NCBI GenBank assembly: GCA_008828725.1
Contig: MEHQ01000456.1
Location: 25,520 to 89,519 of the forward strand
Source: Saccharina japonica
Lineage: Eukaryota > Sar > Phaeophyceae > Laminariales > Laminariaceae
Direction of reading: 5' to 3'
DNA length: 64,000 nucleotides
In this document: positions 50,601 through 56,875 of the stretch, piece after piece
Position numbering within the stretch: position 1 is the first letter of the stretch
How the letters are laid out: each line of letters starts with the position of its first letter
Program-made: the position numbers and the translations under genes
The notes under the pieces: generated by a model
What the model saw: only the letters and a program-made list of their open reading frames with translations
What the model was told of the DNA's origin: nothing
Database searches by the model: none

Positions 50601-53600
50601 CGTAGTGTGTATATGGTAAGGCACCCAAGAGGCAGTTACATACTGTAGTACTCCCATTGATGTCTCAGGAAGTGGCCACACCAGAAATTTAATTATCTCA
50701 TTGAAGCTGTCATCCATATGCAAGTCCCCCTCCCAAGCGGTTCTTAGTAGGATGCAGCTCACCCATCATGCGACTCGCCCAACACCTCACGGCGCTTCGG
50801 GCTTGGTGCTAGCAATGTCTGACTGGTCGGTGAAAACCCGACATGCTCCGTCCCGGCATTGTAGGGATGCGAGGGTCTATGGTCATACGACTACGGCCAT
50901 GCATAAAAATGAGTACACATCCCTACAAGTCCACCTCACAAGAGGTTCTTAGTAGGATGCAGCTCGCCCTTCGTGCAACTCGCCGAACAACCTCACGGTG
51001 CTTCGCGCTTGGTGCTAGCAATGTCTGCCTGGTCGGTGAAACCCTTGGTGCTAGCAATGTCTGCCTGGTCGGTGAAAACCCAACGTGCACCGTCCCGGCA
51101 TTGTAGGGATGCGAGGGTCTATAGTCATACGACTACGGCCATGCATGAATACCGAGTACACCCCCCCCCTCCTGCGCTGCGTTTCTTGGGGCCGTCCTAT
51201 CAGATCGCCGCTATCATGGCTTCGAGGTTTGTGGTAACGCCGGTAATCGCTGCGGGGTTGCTCGCGGCAGGGTCGTGGATGGATCTCATACCTTCCGACA
51301 AGATCATTTGGTTCGTTCTTCTCATGGAAGCGTGAGTTATTGTTTTTATTGTTCCCTGTGGTATCGGTGCCAATGATAATATTTAGATCGTCATGGGTAT
51401 CTTTGTCGGTATCGTTGTCGGTATGGTTACCGGTATCGTTGTCGGTATCGTTGTCGGTATGGTTACCGGTATCATTGTCGGTATCGGTAATGTTATCAGT
51501 ATCGCTGTCGTTATCGTTGTCGGTATCGTAATCGGCATCGCCATCGATGTCGTAAATGTTTTGGCGAAAGACAAAAACCTTTTTCTGGTAGCGCAGCTGC
51601 TGTTGGACGGTTGAAACACACGCGATATCGGCCAAGGTTATCCTGATGCTCTCCCTCTCCTTGGTGGTCGACGCACGGGTGCCGTAACCACGCCCGTATC
51701 GTTCTTATACGTCACAACCCACATACCCCCAGTCTATAACGCATACACAATTGTACAAGGCCTCCGAGATCTCGTGCAAAATCATTTGGTCATATTTTAT
51801 CGACGATAATATCTCGGAGGAACGTTTTTTCCAAAACGCAGGCCCCACAATGCGCGATTCTGATCAAATATATTACTATTGAGAACCAGATACCTCGGCG
51901 CCTCGGTAAAGATTCGCAAACTCACCTGAAGTAATATTTCAGTAGGTTCAGCCCTAGCGTGGCGGTTTTGGCCACGGTGTAACATGCAGTGCAACGGTCA
52001 GTATAACGGTCAGTGTAATGATCCGTGTAATGGTCAGTGTAACGGCCGGTATAGCGGTCGGCGTAACGGTCGGTGTAATGGTTGGTGTAACGGACGGTGT
52101 GACGGACGGTGTAACGGTTGGTGTACCGGTCGGTGTAACAGTCTGTGTAACGATCAGTGTAACGGTCCCGTGGAACGGACGGCGTACCGGTCAGTGTAAT
52201 GGACGGTGCAAAGGACGGTGTAACGGCCGGTGTAGCGGTCGGTGTAACGGACCGTGTGATGGACGATGTAACGGTCGGTGCTACCCTAGATATAACGGTC
52301 GGTGTAACGGACGATTTAACGGACAGATATTGAAACCGTCGGTGTAACAGTCGGTGTAACGGTCTTTGTCACGGTCGGTGTAACGGACCGTGTAACGGTC
52401 AGTGTAACGGTCAGCGATAAGATCAGTGTAAAGGTCCGCGTAACAGACAGTGCAACGGTCCGTGTAACGGTAGGTGTGCAGGTCAATATTACGGTCCCGT
52501 GTAACGATCGGTGTAACGGTCCCGTGAAACAGACGGTGTGACGGTCAATATTACGGTCTCGTGTAACGATCGGTGTAACGGTCCCGCGAAACGGACGGTG
52601 TGACGGATGGTGTAACGGACGGTGTAACAGTCGGCGTAACGGACGATGTAACGATCGATGTAATGGACAATGTAACGGAGAGATTGTATCGGACGGTGTG
52701 ATGGTAGATGTAACGGTCTGTGTAACGATCGGTGTAGCAGTTGGCGAAACGGTCAGTGTAAATGTCCGCGTAACATACAGTGTAACGGTCCGTGAAATTT
52801 AAGTGTGATGGTGAGTATTGCGGTCCCGTGTAGCGGTCGGGGTAACGGTCTCGTGCAACGGACGGTGTGTAACGGACATGGTAACAGTCGGTGCAACGGC
52901 CCCGTGTAACGGTCGATGAAACGGTCCCGTATTACGGTCGGTGGAATAATCGGTGTAACAGACGATGTAACGCTCGGTGTATCGGACGATGTAACGGAGA
53001 GATATTATAACGGACGGAGCAACGGTCAGTGTCACGATCAGCGAAAAGGTCTGTGTAAATGTCCGCATAACGGACAGCATAACGGTCCGTGTAGCAGTAA
53101 GTGTGACGGTCAGTATAACGGTTCATCTAACACTTAGAGTACCCGTCAGTGTAACGGTAAGGTCAACGATTCGTTTCACGGTCCGCTTAACGGACAGGGT
53201 AATAGCCGGTGCAACCGTTAAGTTAACAAATAATGTAACGGTTGGTAGAGCGATTGGTATGACGGAAAACGTATCAGCTGCCGCGAGGGCAGGCGAATTG
53301 CGTAATTTAGCGGATATTGTAAAGATTGGCGTAAAGGTCAGGGTTAATTATGGATATGTAACGGCCAGTGTAGCGGTCAGTTTAACGACAGTGTAAAGGT
53401 AAATGTAGGGGCAAGTTCAACCGATAGTGTAACGGCCATTGTATCGGCCAGAGCAACAGTCGGAGCAACGATAAGTGTAGCGGTCAGTACAAGGATCAGT
53501 GTGAGAACCAGTGTGGCGGTCAAGGTAACGGTTGTTGTGACAGTGAGAATAACAGCCAGTGTAACAGTAAAAATGTAGCGGTCTATGTCTTGATTAGTGT

Positions 53601-54728
53601 TGTGACGGTCCGTGTAGCACCTTCGTGCAACAGTTAGATTGATCGGTCAGTGTAACGGTCAATGTAATGGTCAGTGTAACGGGCAGTGAAACGGTCAGTC
53701 AAACGGTCAACGAAACGATCAGTGTAACGGTTGTTGGAACGGTCAGAATAACGGTCGGTGTAGCGTTCACTGTCGTGTTGACCGTGTCAGCGTAGCGAAC
53801 TTGTGTAGCGGTCAGTGTATAGGTTGCTGTAACCTTTTAGTGTAACGGACGGTGTTTCAGTCAGTACAACGGGTAGTGTAAAGATCAGGGTAACGGTCAG
53901 TGGAACGGTCAGTGCAACGGTTAGTGTGATGATCAAGGTACGGTCGGTTTGTTAGCCCAAATAACAACCAGTGAAAGGCGTAGTCTGTAACGGTCAATAT
54001 AACGGGTAAGTATTGTAACGATCACTATATCCATCAGTACAAGTAGCAGCCAGCGTACCAGTCATTGAAATGAGATCAGCGCAATGGTCGGACGCACCTG
54101 TCAGCAACAGTACGAGTAGCGGCCAGAGTACAACGGTCACTCTAACGTTCGGTACAGCGGCCGGTGTAGCGGTCGGTGTAACAGTTCGGTGTAATGGTGA
54201 GTGTAACGGCCGGTAAAACGGTCAGGGTGACGACCAGCAGCTCGCGTGGCTTCGTGTGACCAACGATTTCGAAACTACTCGTGTTTACTGTGATTATAAC
54301 AGATCCCTTCCAACGGCACGCAACAGCTATCGATGATGCCTGCAGGAACGCACTCCCATAGAGATTGCGTTTTTGTTTTGTTGTCGCTGTTGTTGTTGTC
54401 GAATTTCACACCGGGAACTCGCACGGGAAAAACAAAATAAAACCCCAGTTCCCCTCATGATGTGCGCGTCGGTTTTCTCACGGCGTGTTACGAACGTCTG
54501 CGGCAACTTCGAGAACGGTTCCTATCTTGTGTATCTGATGCTTTCGCCTGTACATCGTTAACACGCAGGTGCATGCCTTCGTCGCAGAATAGCGTGGTGA
54601 TGCTTCAGATGGAGGGAAAGGCGGGCCTGGCGGCCTCTATGGCGTCTACCCTCGCCGTTGTCTACGTATTCTCGGCTGTGCCCATCGCTATCCTGCTCTC
54701 GGCCATCCTTGAATTCGTGAGCATATAA
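28492..54728 (+). CDS. Auxin efflux carrier (AEC/PIN-LIKES-type) membrane transporter, 11 exons
   Basis: Predicted 516-residue multi-span transporter of the AEC (Mem_trans) family. PIN-LIKES members sit in the endoplasmic reticulum membrane and move auxin-like compounds; the substrate here is unknown. Coding exons are 28492-28557, 30661-30729, 32219-32386, 33055-33184, 35185-35263, 39428-39518, 41787-41857, 46857-46953, 48434-48925, 51204-51331 and 54569-54728. The sum is 1551 nt, exactly 517 codons including TAA. All ten introns are GT-AG and phases match at every junction. Ten hydrophobic segments are visible: roughly residues 12-38, 50-69, 78-100, 121-140, 148-169, 218-240, 258-278, 422-446, 450-475 and 488-512. 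Family-like motifs are [10 protein letters not shown] in helix 4, [18 protein letters not shown] leading into helix 6, and ACMPSSQN in helix 9. Odd points are a hydrophilic insert of about 140 residues after helix 7 and very long introns. The start is the first in-frame ATG of exon 1. Seen: exons and phases. Known: family architecture. Inferred: transport role. Confidence 0.93.
28650..28880. repeat. 12-bp minisatellite (GACTATTAGTAT), AEC intron 1
   Basis: About 19 diverged units of gactattagtat or ggctattagtat. Period 12 bp. Confidence 0.85.
28914..29020. mobile_element. MITE MY copy in AEC intron 1
   Basis: Left attacgagggaccaaaacaa; right gcaggtcctatttctactat then ggtcccccg. Confidence 0.7.
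29021..29784. other. AEC intron 1, unassigned part
   Basis: Open frames of 97-117 codons lie here on both strands without family resemblance. The stretch 29150-29330 is otherwise unremarkable intron sequence. Confidence 0.5.
29785..29975. repeat. 10-bp minisatellite (AGTCACTAAT), AEC intron 1
   Basis: About 18 units of agtcactaat and variants; four nearly perfect ones at 29909-29947. Confidence 0.88.
30661..30729 (+). CDS. AEC gene, exon 2
   Basis: Residues 23-45. Acceptor is tgtttgcag and donor is gtcagt, phase 0 at both ends. It encodes [20 protein letters not shown] and three more residues, completing helix 1 and the following charged turn. The ATG at 30667 could start a shorter protein, but the join to exon 1 restores a full first helix. 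Confidence 0.9.
31450..32180. repeat. Degenerate TTTCCGTTT-rich pyrimidine tract, AEC introns 2
   Basis: A 700-bp stretch made of ttccg, gtttccgttt and gattcctattccgg motifs on the + strand, with few purine runs. It precedes exon 3 and gives long but meaningless open frames. Confidence 0.7.
31774..31806. repeat. Head-to-head telomere-type repeat, AEC intron 2
   Basis: TTAGGGTTAGG is followed after 4 bp by CCCTAACCCTAACCC, so G-strand and C-strand telomere units face each other. Confidence 0.8.
32219..32386 (+). CDS. AEC gene, exon 3
   Basis: Residues 46-101, phase 0 at both ends, donor gtatgt. It encodes helix 2 ([20 protein letters not shown]) and helix 3 ([19 protein letters not shown]). 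The FQPCLLF motif is the family's FxPxL segment. The acceptor lies in a purine-rich stretch (aaaacaaaacag), unusually poor in pyrimidines. Confidence 0.93.
32595..32640 (+). repeat. Repeat B 5' fragment, AEC intron 3
   Basis: A poly-G run followed by atgcatggtcgtagtcgtat, then the similarity stops. A comparable inverted fragment lies at 45404-45443 (poly-C, atacgactacggccgtgcac). Confidence 0.6.
33055..33184 (+). CDS. AEC gene, exon 4
   Basis: Residues 102-144 plus one base of 145; donor gtaagc. It encodes a short loop ([17 protein letters not shown]) and helix 4 with the conserved [11 protein letters not shown] motif, the family's GNxGxLP segment. Acceptor is caaccag. Nearby upstream DNA is a CAA/GAC-rich simple stretch. 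Confidence 0.93.
33262..33531. mobile_element. MITE M1 copy in AEC intron 4
   Basis: Left end gacgaatgctacgatagagg; right end cctctatcgtacgagcaccag. It begins about 80 bp after the exon 4 donor. Confidence 0.85.
34224..34462. mobile_element. MITE M1 copy in AEC intron 4
   Basis: Left end gacgcgcgctacgatagagg, right end cctctactgtagcatgcgtc; opposite orientation to the copy at 33262. Confidence 0.85.
34725..35110. repeat. Degenerate CCTTGCC-type repeat, AEC intron 4
   Basis: The motif cttgcc recurs every 15-30 bp (cccttgcctcc, gccttacac, tccttgcc, gcttgccat, cttgccttac). Irregular spacing. Confidence 0.55.
35185..35263 (+). CDS. AEC gene, exon 5
   Basis: Completes residue 145 and runs to 171, acceptor cctgttcag. 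It encodes helix 5 ([18 protein letters not shown]). The preferred donor is gtgagc at 35264 (phase 2), which joins exon 6. A second GT, gtaggg at 35259, gives phase 0 and would join directly to exon 7 in frame. Confidence 0.9.
35424..35840. mobile_element. MITE M1-like composite in AEC intron 5
   Basis: M1-type outer ends (gttctacgatagagg and cctctatcgtagcacg) enclose a longer interior. The interior contains CCACTCGCCCGAGTGG, a palindrome also seen near 70-95, 61350 and 61482, so this may be a chimera of two families. Confidence 0.6.
36754..36937. mobile_element. MITE AG copy 2, AEC intron 5
   Basis: Ends agtacaggacagacacc and aggtgtcctgtact; interior matches copy 1 throughout, including cagcctgtctttcttact. 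Confidence 0.78.
36997..37232. mobile_element. MITE M1 copy, right end lost, AEC intron 5
   Basis: Left end ggcgtgctacggtagaggta; interior highly like the copies at 660 and 37485. It is cut at the right by an unrelated dispersed repeat. Confidence 0.8.
37244..37390 (+). repeat. Dispersed repeat, second copy, AEC intron 5
   Basis: Counterpart of 16695-16848 in the other orientation. It directly follows the worn end of the M1 copy at 36997. Confidence 0.75.
37485..37736. mobile_element. MITE M1, intact 252-bp copy with TGAT target duplication
   Basis: The best reference copy: left end gacgcgtgctacggtagagg, right end acctctatcgtagcatgcgt plus c, flanked by TGAT on both sides (37481-37484 and 37737-37740). 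No coding capacity. Confidence 0.93.
37903..38285. mobile_element. MITE M1 copy with nested M2, AEC intron 5
   Basis: Left end gacgcatgccatggtagagg, right end near gagtagcacgcg. An M2 copy at 38124-38211 interrupts it. Confidence 0.75.
38124..38211. mobile_element. MITE M2 copy nested in M1
   Basis: Runs ttaaccctttaagaactggt to ggctctgaatgggttaa. Confidence 0.78.
38858..39244 (-). repeat. Repeat B, full-length inverted copy, AEC intron 5
   Basis: Reverse of the 25912 copy, from gtgcggggtggag to a poly-C run at 39231-39244. Further from the gene's exon 6 than the next, truncated copy. Confidence 0.78.
39279..39373 (-). repeat. Repeat B, truncated copy just upstream of exon 6
   Basis: Contains only the first 95 bp of B in reverse (gacatgctccgccccgacat to a 14-C run). 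It ends 54 bp before the exon 6 acceptor end. Confidence 0.75.
39428..39518 (+). CDS. AEC gene, exon 6 (central-loop exon)
   Basis: Completes residue 171 and encodes 172-201, a hydrophilic loop containing [16 protein letters not shown]. Acceptor cctttttag and donor gtgaaa; it enters in phase 2 and leaves in phase 0, matching exons 5 and 7. Position between helices 5 and 6 fits the usual central cytosolic loop of the family. A partial copy of repeat B ends 54 bp upstream of it. It is the least conserved exon, so less sure than the rest. Confidence 0.72.
40061..40720 (+). repeat. Tandem duplication with interstitial telomere repeats, AEC intron 6
   Basis: Copy 1 is 40061-40384 (324 bp) and copy 2 is 40385-40720 (336 bp); they are nearly identical, both starting tgagcttggggttag. 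The 12-bp length difference falls in the TTAGGG block, equal to two hexamers. Confidence 0.92.
40844..41343. mobile_element. MITE M1 copy split by an M3 copy, AEC intron 6
   Basis: M1 ends at 40844 (gacacgtgctacgatagagg) and 41343 (ctttatcgtagcattcgtc). An M3 copy at 40942-41188 sits in the middle, and the M1 interior resumes after it. TGA microsatellite flanks both sides. Confidence 0.85.
40942..41188. mobile_element. MITE M3 copy nested in M1
   Basis: Ends gagctattccacggtagggg and cccctaccgtgggatgagtc. Interior includes ggactaccgcattggaaggt and the palindromic gagctcctcatgttaggagc. Confidence 0.88.
41345..41610. repeat. (GAT)n / (ATG)n microsatellites, AEC intron 6
   Basis: Interrupted GAT/GAC triplets at 41345-41483, then a purer GAT run at 41551-41608, then TGC/TGT-rich DNA to 41760 just ahead of exon 7. 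Confidence 0.93.
41787..41857 (+). CDS. AEC gene, exon 7
   Basis: Residues 202-224 plus two bases of 225. Acceptor tgtttgcag and donor gtgagt are both strong. It encodes a basic loop end ([16 protein letters not shown]) followed by VISPPVV. Together with exon 8 this makes [16 protein letters not shown], the family's characteristic entry into helix 6. Confidence 0.88.
42170..42432. mobile_element. Two overlapping MITE MY copies, AEC intron 7
   Basis: The motif ggacctacggtaaacac occurs at about 42190 and ggacccacggtaaacat at about 42344, each followed by a ctggcaatat segment. The final right end is gtttactatggtccgccgta. It looks like a tandem or nested pair. Confidence 0.65.
42478..42675. repeat. 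(GGTT)n/(CGGT)n array, AEC intron 7
   Basis: Tetranucleotide units alternating between GGTT and CGGT/CGAT blocks. Confidence 0.93.
43008..43380. repeat. (GCTT)n followed by (GGTT)n array, AEC intron 7
   Basis: TTCC, GCTT and GCTC units, then about 15 GGTT units at 43311-43380, ending 4 bp before an M1 copy. Confidence 0.93.
43384..43912. mobile_element. MITE M1 copy with a second M1 nested inside, AEC intron 7
   Basis: Outer copy starts gacacatgctacgatagagg and ends with tatagcacgcgtc at 43912. A second M1 copy occupies about 43606-43843. The sequence CCGACGA occurs on both sides of the inner copy. The opening 25 bp of the outer copy (gtgcacctgcatccagt...) is duplicated in tandem. Confidence 0.75.
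43925..44145. repeat. (GGTT)-rich degenerate array with a 30-bp higher-order unit
   Basis: The block gctgattggttggttggttg-like recurs about every 30-35 bp (44005, 44033, 44066, 44097), then GGAT units. Confidence 0.8.
44366..44818 (-). repeat. Repeat B copy split by an M3 insertion, AEC intron 7
   Basis: Parts 44366-44442 and 44693-44818 together make an inverted B copy lacking its far end. M3 lies between. Confidence 0.75.
44443..44688. mobile_element. MITE M3 copy nested in a B repeat
   Basis: Ends taagctatcccacggtagga and cccaccgtgaaatgactc. The B repeat reads continuously across the insertion point (44366-44442 joined to 44693-44818). Confidence 0.85.
46190..46550 (-). mobile_element. 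SINE-like element with tRNA-derived head (copy 1)
   Basis: Read on the - strand, the head at 46550-46471 has an A box (TGGTCTAGTGG) and a B box (GAGTTCGAATC) about 35 bp apart, as in a tRNA promoter, but the stems do not pair well. The body runs to 46215 and ends in an A-rich tail (T-rich on +, 46190-46215). The body is shared with copies at 60370 and 60664. Lies in AEC intron 7, antisense to the gene. Confidence 0.7.
46857..46953 (+). CDS. AEC gene, exon 8
   Basis: Completes residue 225 and encodes 226-257: helix 6 ([19 protein letters not shown]) and the loop [13 protein letters not shown]. Acceptor cccgtttcag, donor gtatga, leaves in phase 0. It follows the longest intron of the gene (4999 bp). 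Confidence 0.93.
47099..47165. repeat. (GGGA)n array, AEC intron 8
   Basis: About 12 GGGA units then GAGA units on the + strand. Confidence 0.92.
47318..47532. mobile_element. MITE M1 copy, diverged, AEC intron 8
   Basis: Left end ctgcgacgatagggg; interior ccaaaatcgtcgga and tactattagtatagagctcc; right end gtgcacctctgttag. Confidence 0.65.
48070..48370. repeat. 300-bp polypyrimidine tract ahead of exon 9
   Basis: Almost pure CCCCT, CCCT and CTCC units with rare A or G. It ends about 65 bp upstream of the exon 9 acceptor. Frames through it read Pro/Ser on + and Gly/Glu/Arg on -; neither is a gene. Confidence 0.95.
48434..48925 (+). CDS. AEC gene, exon 9 with long low-complexity loop
   Basis: Residues 258-421, the largest exon, phase 0 at both ends. 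It opens with helix 7 ([19 protein letters not shown]). A hydrophilic insert of about 140 residues follows: HDPHHHH, then Asn/Thr/Ser-rich sequence with NNSSNN and [12 protein letters not shown], then Ala/Gly/Asp-rich sequence, ending LYKK just before helix 8. The Asn-x-Ser/Thr motifs would be glycosylation sites only if this loop is lumenal. Acceptor is ggcttttaaag; donor gtgact. Confidence 0.9.
49082..49343. mobile_element. MITE M1 copy, AEC intron 9
   Basis: Left end gacaccatgttacgatacgt, right end cacctttaccgtaccatgc; interior ccccaaatcgtcggaa and gaggtatagagctccttaag. Confidence 0.75.
49860..49950. mobile_element. MITE M3 left-end fragment
   Basis: Starts gactcatcccacggtggtgg and keeps only the first 90 bp (to cttgagtttttcaag). 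Shorter end fragments occur at about 42441-42470 and 22750-22770. Confidence 0.6.
50180..50471. mobile_element. MITE M1 remnant, AEC intron 9
   Basis: The right part is clear (tactattagtatggagctcc, then gcacctctaccgtagaaggt). The left part is diverged and contains ctccggcggatgggtaaaaa, which also occurs at about 12600-12622. Confidence 0.6.
50516..51170 (-). repeat. Two repeat B copies in tandem, AEC intron 9
   Basis: A full inverted copy (50516-50925) is followed by a shorter one (50926-51170). The second has a tandem duplication of about 34 bp at 51005-51075 (cttggtgctagcaatgtctg and on). Its poly-C end lies 33 bp before exon 10. Confidence 0.78.
51204..51331 (+). CDS. AEC gene, exon 10
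   Basis: Residues 422-463 plus two bases of 464. Acceptor gtcctatcag, donor gtgagt. It encodes helix 8 ([15 protein letters not shown]) and the start of helix 9 ([12 protein letters not shown]). The poly-C tail of a B-repeat copy ends 33 bp upstream. Confidence 0.93.
51392..51550. repeat. 12-bp minisatellite (GGTATCGTTGTC), AEC intron 10
   Basis: About 13 units of ggtatcgttgtc, some reading ggtatggttacc. It starts 60 bp after the exon 10 donor. Confidence 0.9.
51984..54236. repeat. 2.25-kb 12-bp minisatellite (CAGTGTAACGGT), AEC intron 10
   Basis: Around 185 diverged units of cagtgtaacggt, kept largely in one register. The first part is richest in exact units; after about 53.2 kb they become more worn and indels change the spacing. 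All long frames here (Cys-Asn-Gly or Val-Thr-Val repeats) come from the 12-bp period. It ends about 330 bp before exon 11. Confidence 0.95.
54569..54728 (+). CDS. AEC gene, exon 11 (terminal)
   Basis: Completes residue 464 and encodes 465-516, stop TAA at 54726-54728. Acceptor is acacgcag. It carries the family's CMPSSQN motif, a short loop (MEGKAG), and helix 10 ([20 protein letters not shown]). No clear polyadenylation signal was identified after it. Confidence 0.93.
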
Positions 54729-55397
54729 AAAAAAGTGAGTAGGTATATACAAAGTATATTTAGTATCACTCTGTCCCGAAGTATAAGATGCATTTTACAA
54801 AGTTTTAATATACAAACGGTGCTTATATTTAGGAACGCATTGTTTCTATGTTTGCCTTCGACAATGTATATATCGTACTAATTTTTGACTTGAATCGTCT
54901 GTCTTTTCTGATACCGCAGTGATAGTAGGAGTAGTAGCCCTCCTCCCATCACTGTCTGAATCAACGGGTATCCCATGTTCGCTTCTTGAAGGCTCCCGCT
55001 TGCACCTTAAGCCTCCCTTGGCAAACCCCCAGTGTACCCTACTGGTCTTCAACTTGTCAGTATACGTATAAAAATTGTTAACTTTCCATTTGCGATATCT
55101 GACAATGAGTTTCGACGAAGTCCTAGATCTCGCAGCTGGTGTTTTTATATAATTATTTTTAACATGCGCTCTTTTATAAAAAATAAGCATCCACTACCTA
55201 CCCATCATTCCTGAATCCTTGACGAGCTTATTATACGCATATGTACTTCCTTCCTGGGGTTTGGAAAACCTTTGCCTAGATGTAGCAAGGGGTTGTATGT
55301 TTATTATGTCAGGACATTCACACACCCGACAGGTGGCAGGGGCTCCCCCCCCCCCGGCGTTTTGCACATTGCGGGTGTTTCAACAAATCCTTCTCAT

Positions 55398-55941
55398 GAC
55401 GCATGCTACGTTGAGGTAGAGATGCACCTGCATCCAGTCCATTTTATGAGGGCCCTCGAGACATCCAACGGTGGGGGCGCAGCAAAATTATCTGAGTTCC
55501 TCACATGAGGAGCTCGATATTTCACCCGAAACATGACTTCGGGAACATTCGTTCGCGCAACCCGACCAAACCTTCCAATGCGGTAGTCCAAACACAAATA
55601 TACCCGTGAAATAATAATAATATCGGTTGGTTACTCACGTGAGGAGCACAACCGGTCAGGAAATATTTAGCCTAAAAGTGGTAGGTACACCCCTACCGTG
55701 GGATTGCTCCCTCGCTTAAGGAGCTCTGTACTAATAGCAAGTCGAAAAAAAAACTGACTTTGGTGGGGAAAAAGTCGTACCCGATGAACAATCCCACGGC
55801 CTAATTAAGCCCAAATTGACGCATTCTGCAACACAATAATGATATTCCAACGACATTGGGCTAAGGAGCCTCCTGTCGTTCAGAAAATGTGTTTGCCAAA
55901 AATAGTCACACAAACCTCAACGGTATCGTATCGCACGCGTC
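55398..55941. mobile_element. MITE M1 copy with TCAT target duplication and nested M3
   Basis: Outer ends gacgcatgctacg at 55398 and atcgcacgcgtc at 55941, flanked by TCAT (55394-55397 and 55942-55945). An inverted M3 copy at about 55458-55708 is nested inside. Confidence 0.85.
55458..55708. mobile_element. MITE M3 copy, inverted, nested in M1
   Basis: Ends gagacatccaacggtggggg and acccctaccgtgggatt, interior reverse of the 40942 copy. Confidence 0.8.
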
Positions 55942-56119
55942 TCATGGAGACATTGAGCAATATCTATAGCAAACCCCCCACGAGGCCCCGACAACCTTCT
56001 TCACAGTTAGGCACGCCTATTGGGGTGCTACGTTGCTCTATTCCTCCACACAAGGATTGTTTTTCACACTCACCCCCGTTGTGCAAAGGGGAGGGGGTGG
56101 TCCCCGCTACCTCTGTTTG

Positions 56120-56210
56120 TACGCTGGCAGCCTCCATGCCGACATTCCTCGCGGTTGTCTTTACCCTTCTTGTGCGCCGTGACCATCACCTTCTTCATTT
56201 GTTCGGCGAT
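56120..56210 (+). pseudogene. Degenerate copy of AEC exon 11 (copy a)
   Basis: The segment around 56128-56165 resembles exon 11 from 54623 (ggcagcctccatg versus ggcggcctctatg, then cctcgcggttgtct versus cctcgccgttgtct). Conceptually it reads LAASMPTFLAVVF, then after a frame change LCAVTITFFICSAI, against exon 11 [13 protein letters not shown] and [13 protein letters not shown]. The frame break and lack of splice signals suggest a dead fragment. Confidence 0.55.
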
Positions 56211-56293
56211 CCCCCAGTCGATGCGAATAGAAGCGAGTATGCATGCATAACACCGCTGCCCTGCGCGTTGGAAACCCTCGCGTGGAAAAGTAG

Positions 56294-56336
56294 ATAGCGT
56301 GTCCGCCGTGTCCATCGCCGCGTCCTACTTTCCGCT
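56294..56336 (+). pseudogene. Weak copy of the last-helix segment (copy b)
   Basis: Reads VSAVSIAASYFPLSL in the frame that resembles [14 protein letters not shown] of exon 11, with gtgtccgccgtgtccatcgc matching ttctcggctgtgcccatcgc in part. Short and diverged; by itself it would not be called, but it lies between two clearer copies. Confidence 0.3.
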
Positions 56337-56445
56337 ATCCTTATATATCCGTGCGCATAAAATTCGCGAGTATAGGTAACGTATCGCTTAACGCCGCCAG
56401 TCCCTTTGGAAAACCTCATACCCGGTTCATTTTTTTCCCGTTGAG

Positions 56446-56499
56446 TCCGCCTTGCCCGTGGCCATCCTATTCTCCATAATCTTGCAATTAGTTCGTGAC
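56446..56499 (+). pseudogene. Copy of AEC exon 11 last helix (copy c)
   Basis: Reads SALPVAILFSIILQLVRD, against [18 protein letters not shown] in exon 11, with differences mostly conservative. It is not followed by the same stop codon. Good protein-level similarity suggests it was once coding, or is a relic of a duplicated terminal exon. A further short segment at 56726-56745 (ttttcag, then CTGTACATGCTATTGATG, then gtaagt) resembles the end of exon 10. Confidence 0.5.
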
Positions 56500-56875
56500 A
56501 CATACATATGCTAAGGTAGAGGTGCGCATAAAGTACGCGAGTGCATGTACCACATCGCATAACGCCGTGTAAAAAACGTCATTGCTCGCGACAATCAAAA
56601 CCAGAATGGCATTTCGACGATGCTGGGTCAAAGGAGCCCCATATAACACATACCGCCGCCGCCGCCGTCCCACTAACTAGCTTTATGAAAAAACCCTTTT
56701 TAATCCTTTTTTTTCCGTTTTCAGCTCTGTACATGCTATTGATGGTAAGTACGCTCCGCCGTCCTGATCTCTCTGGAAACCATTGTGCGGCTAAACAAAT
56801 GAAGACACGAAGGCCACTGCGTTACAACACAGGTCTGCAAGATTACTCTTCGACTACCACTTGGAGGGGGAGCGG

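Noticed and set aside
51984..53400. Open frames reading Cys-Asn-Gly or Val-Thr-Val repeats
   Set aside because: They arise from a 12-bp minisatellite, whose period is a multiple of three, and lie in an intron.
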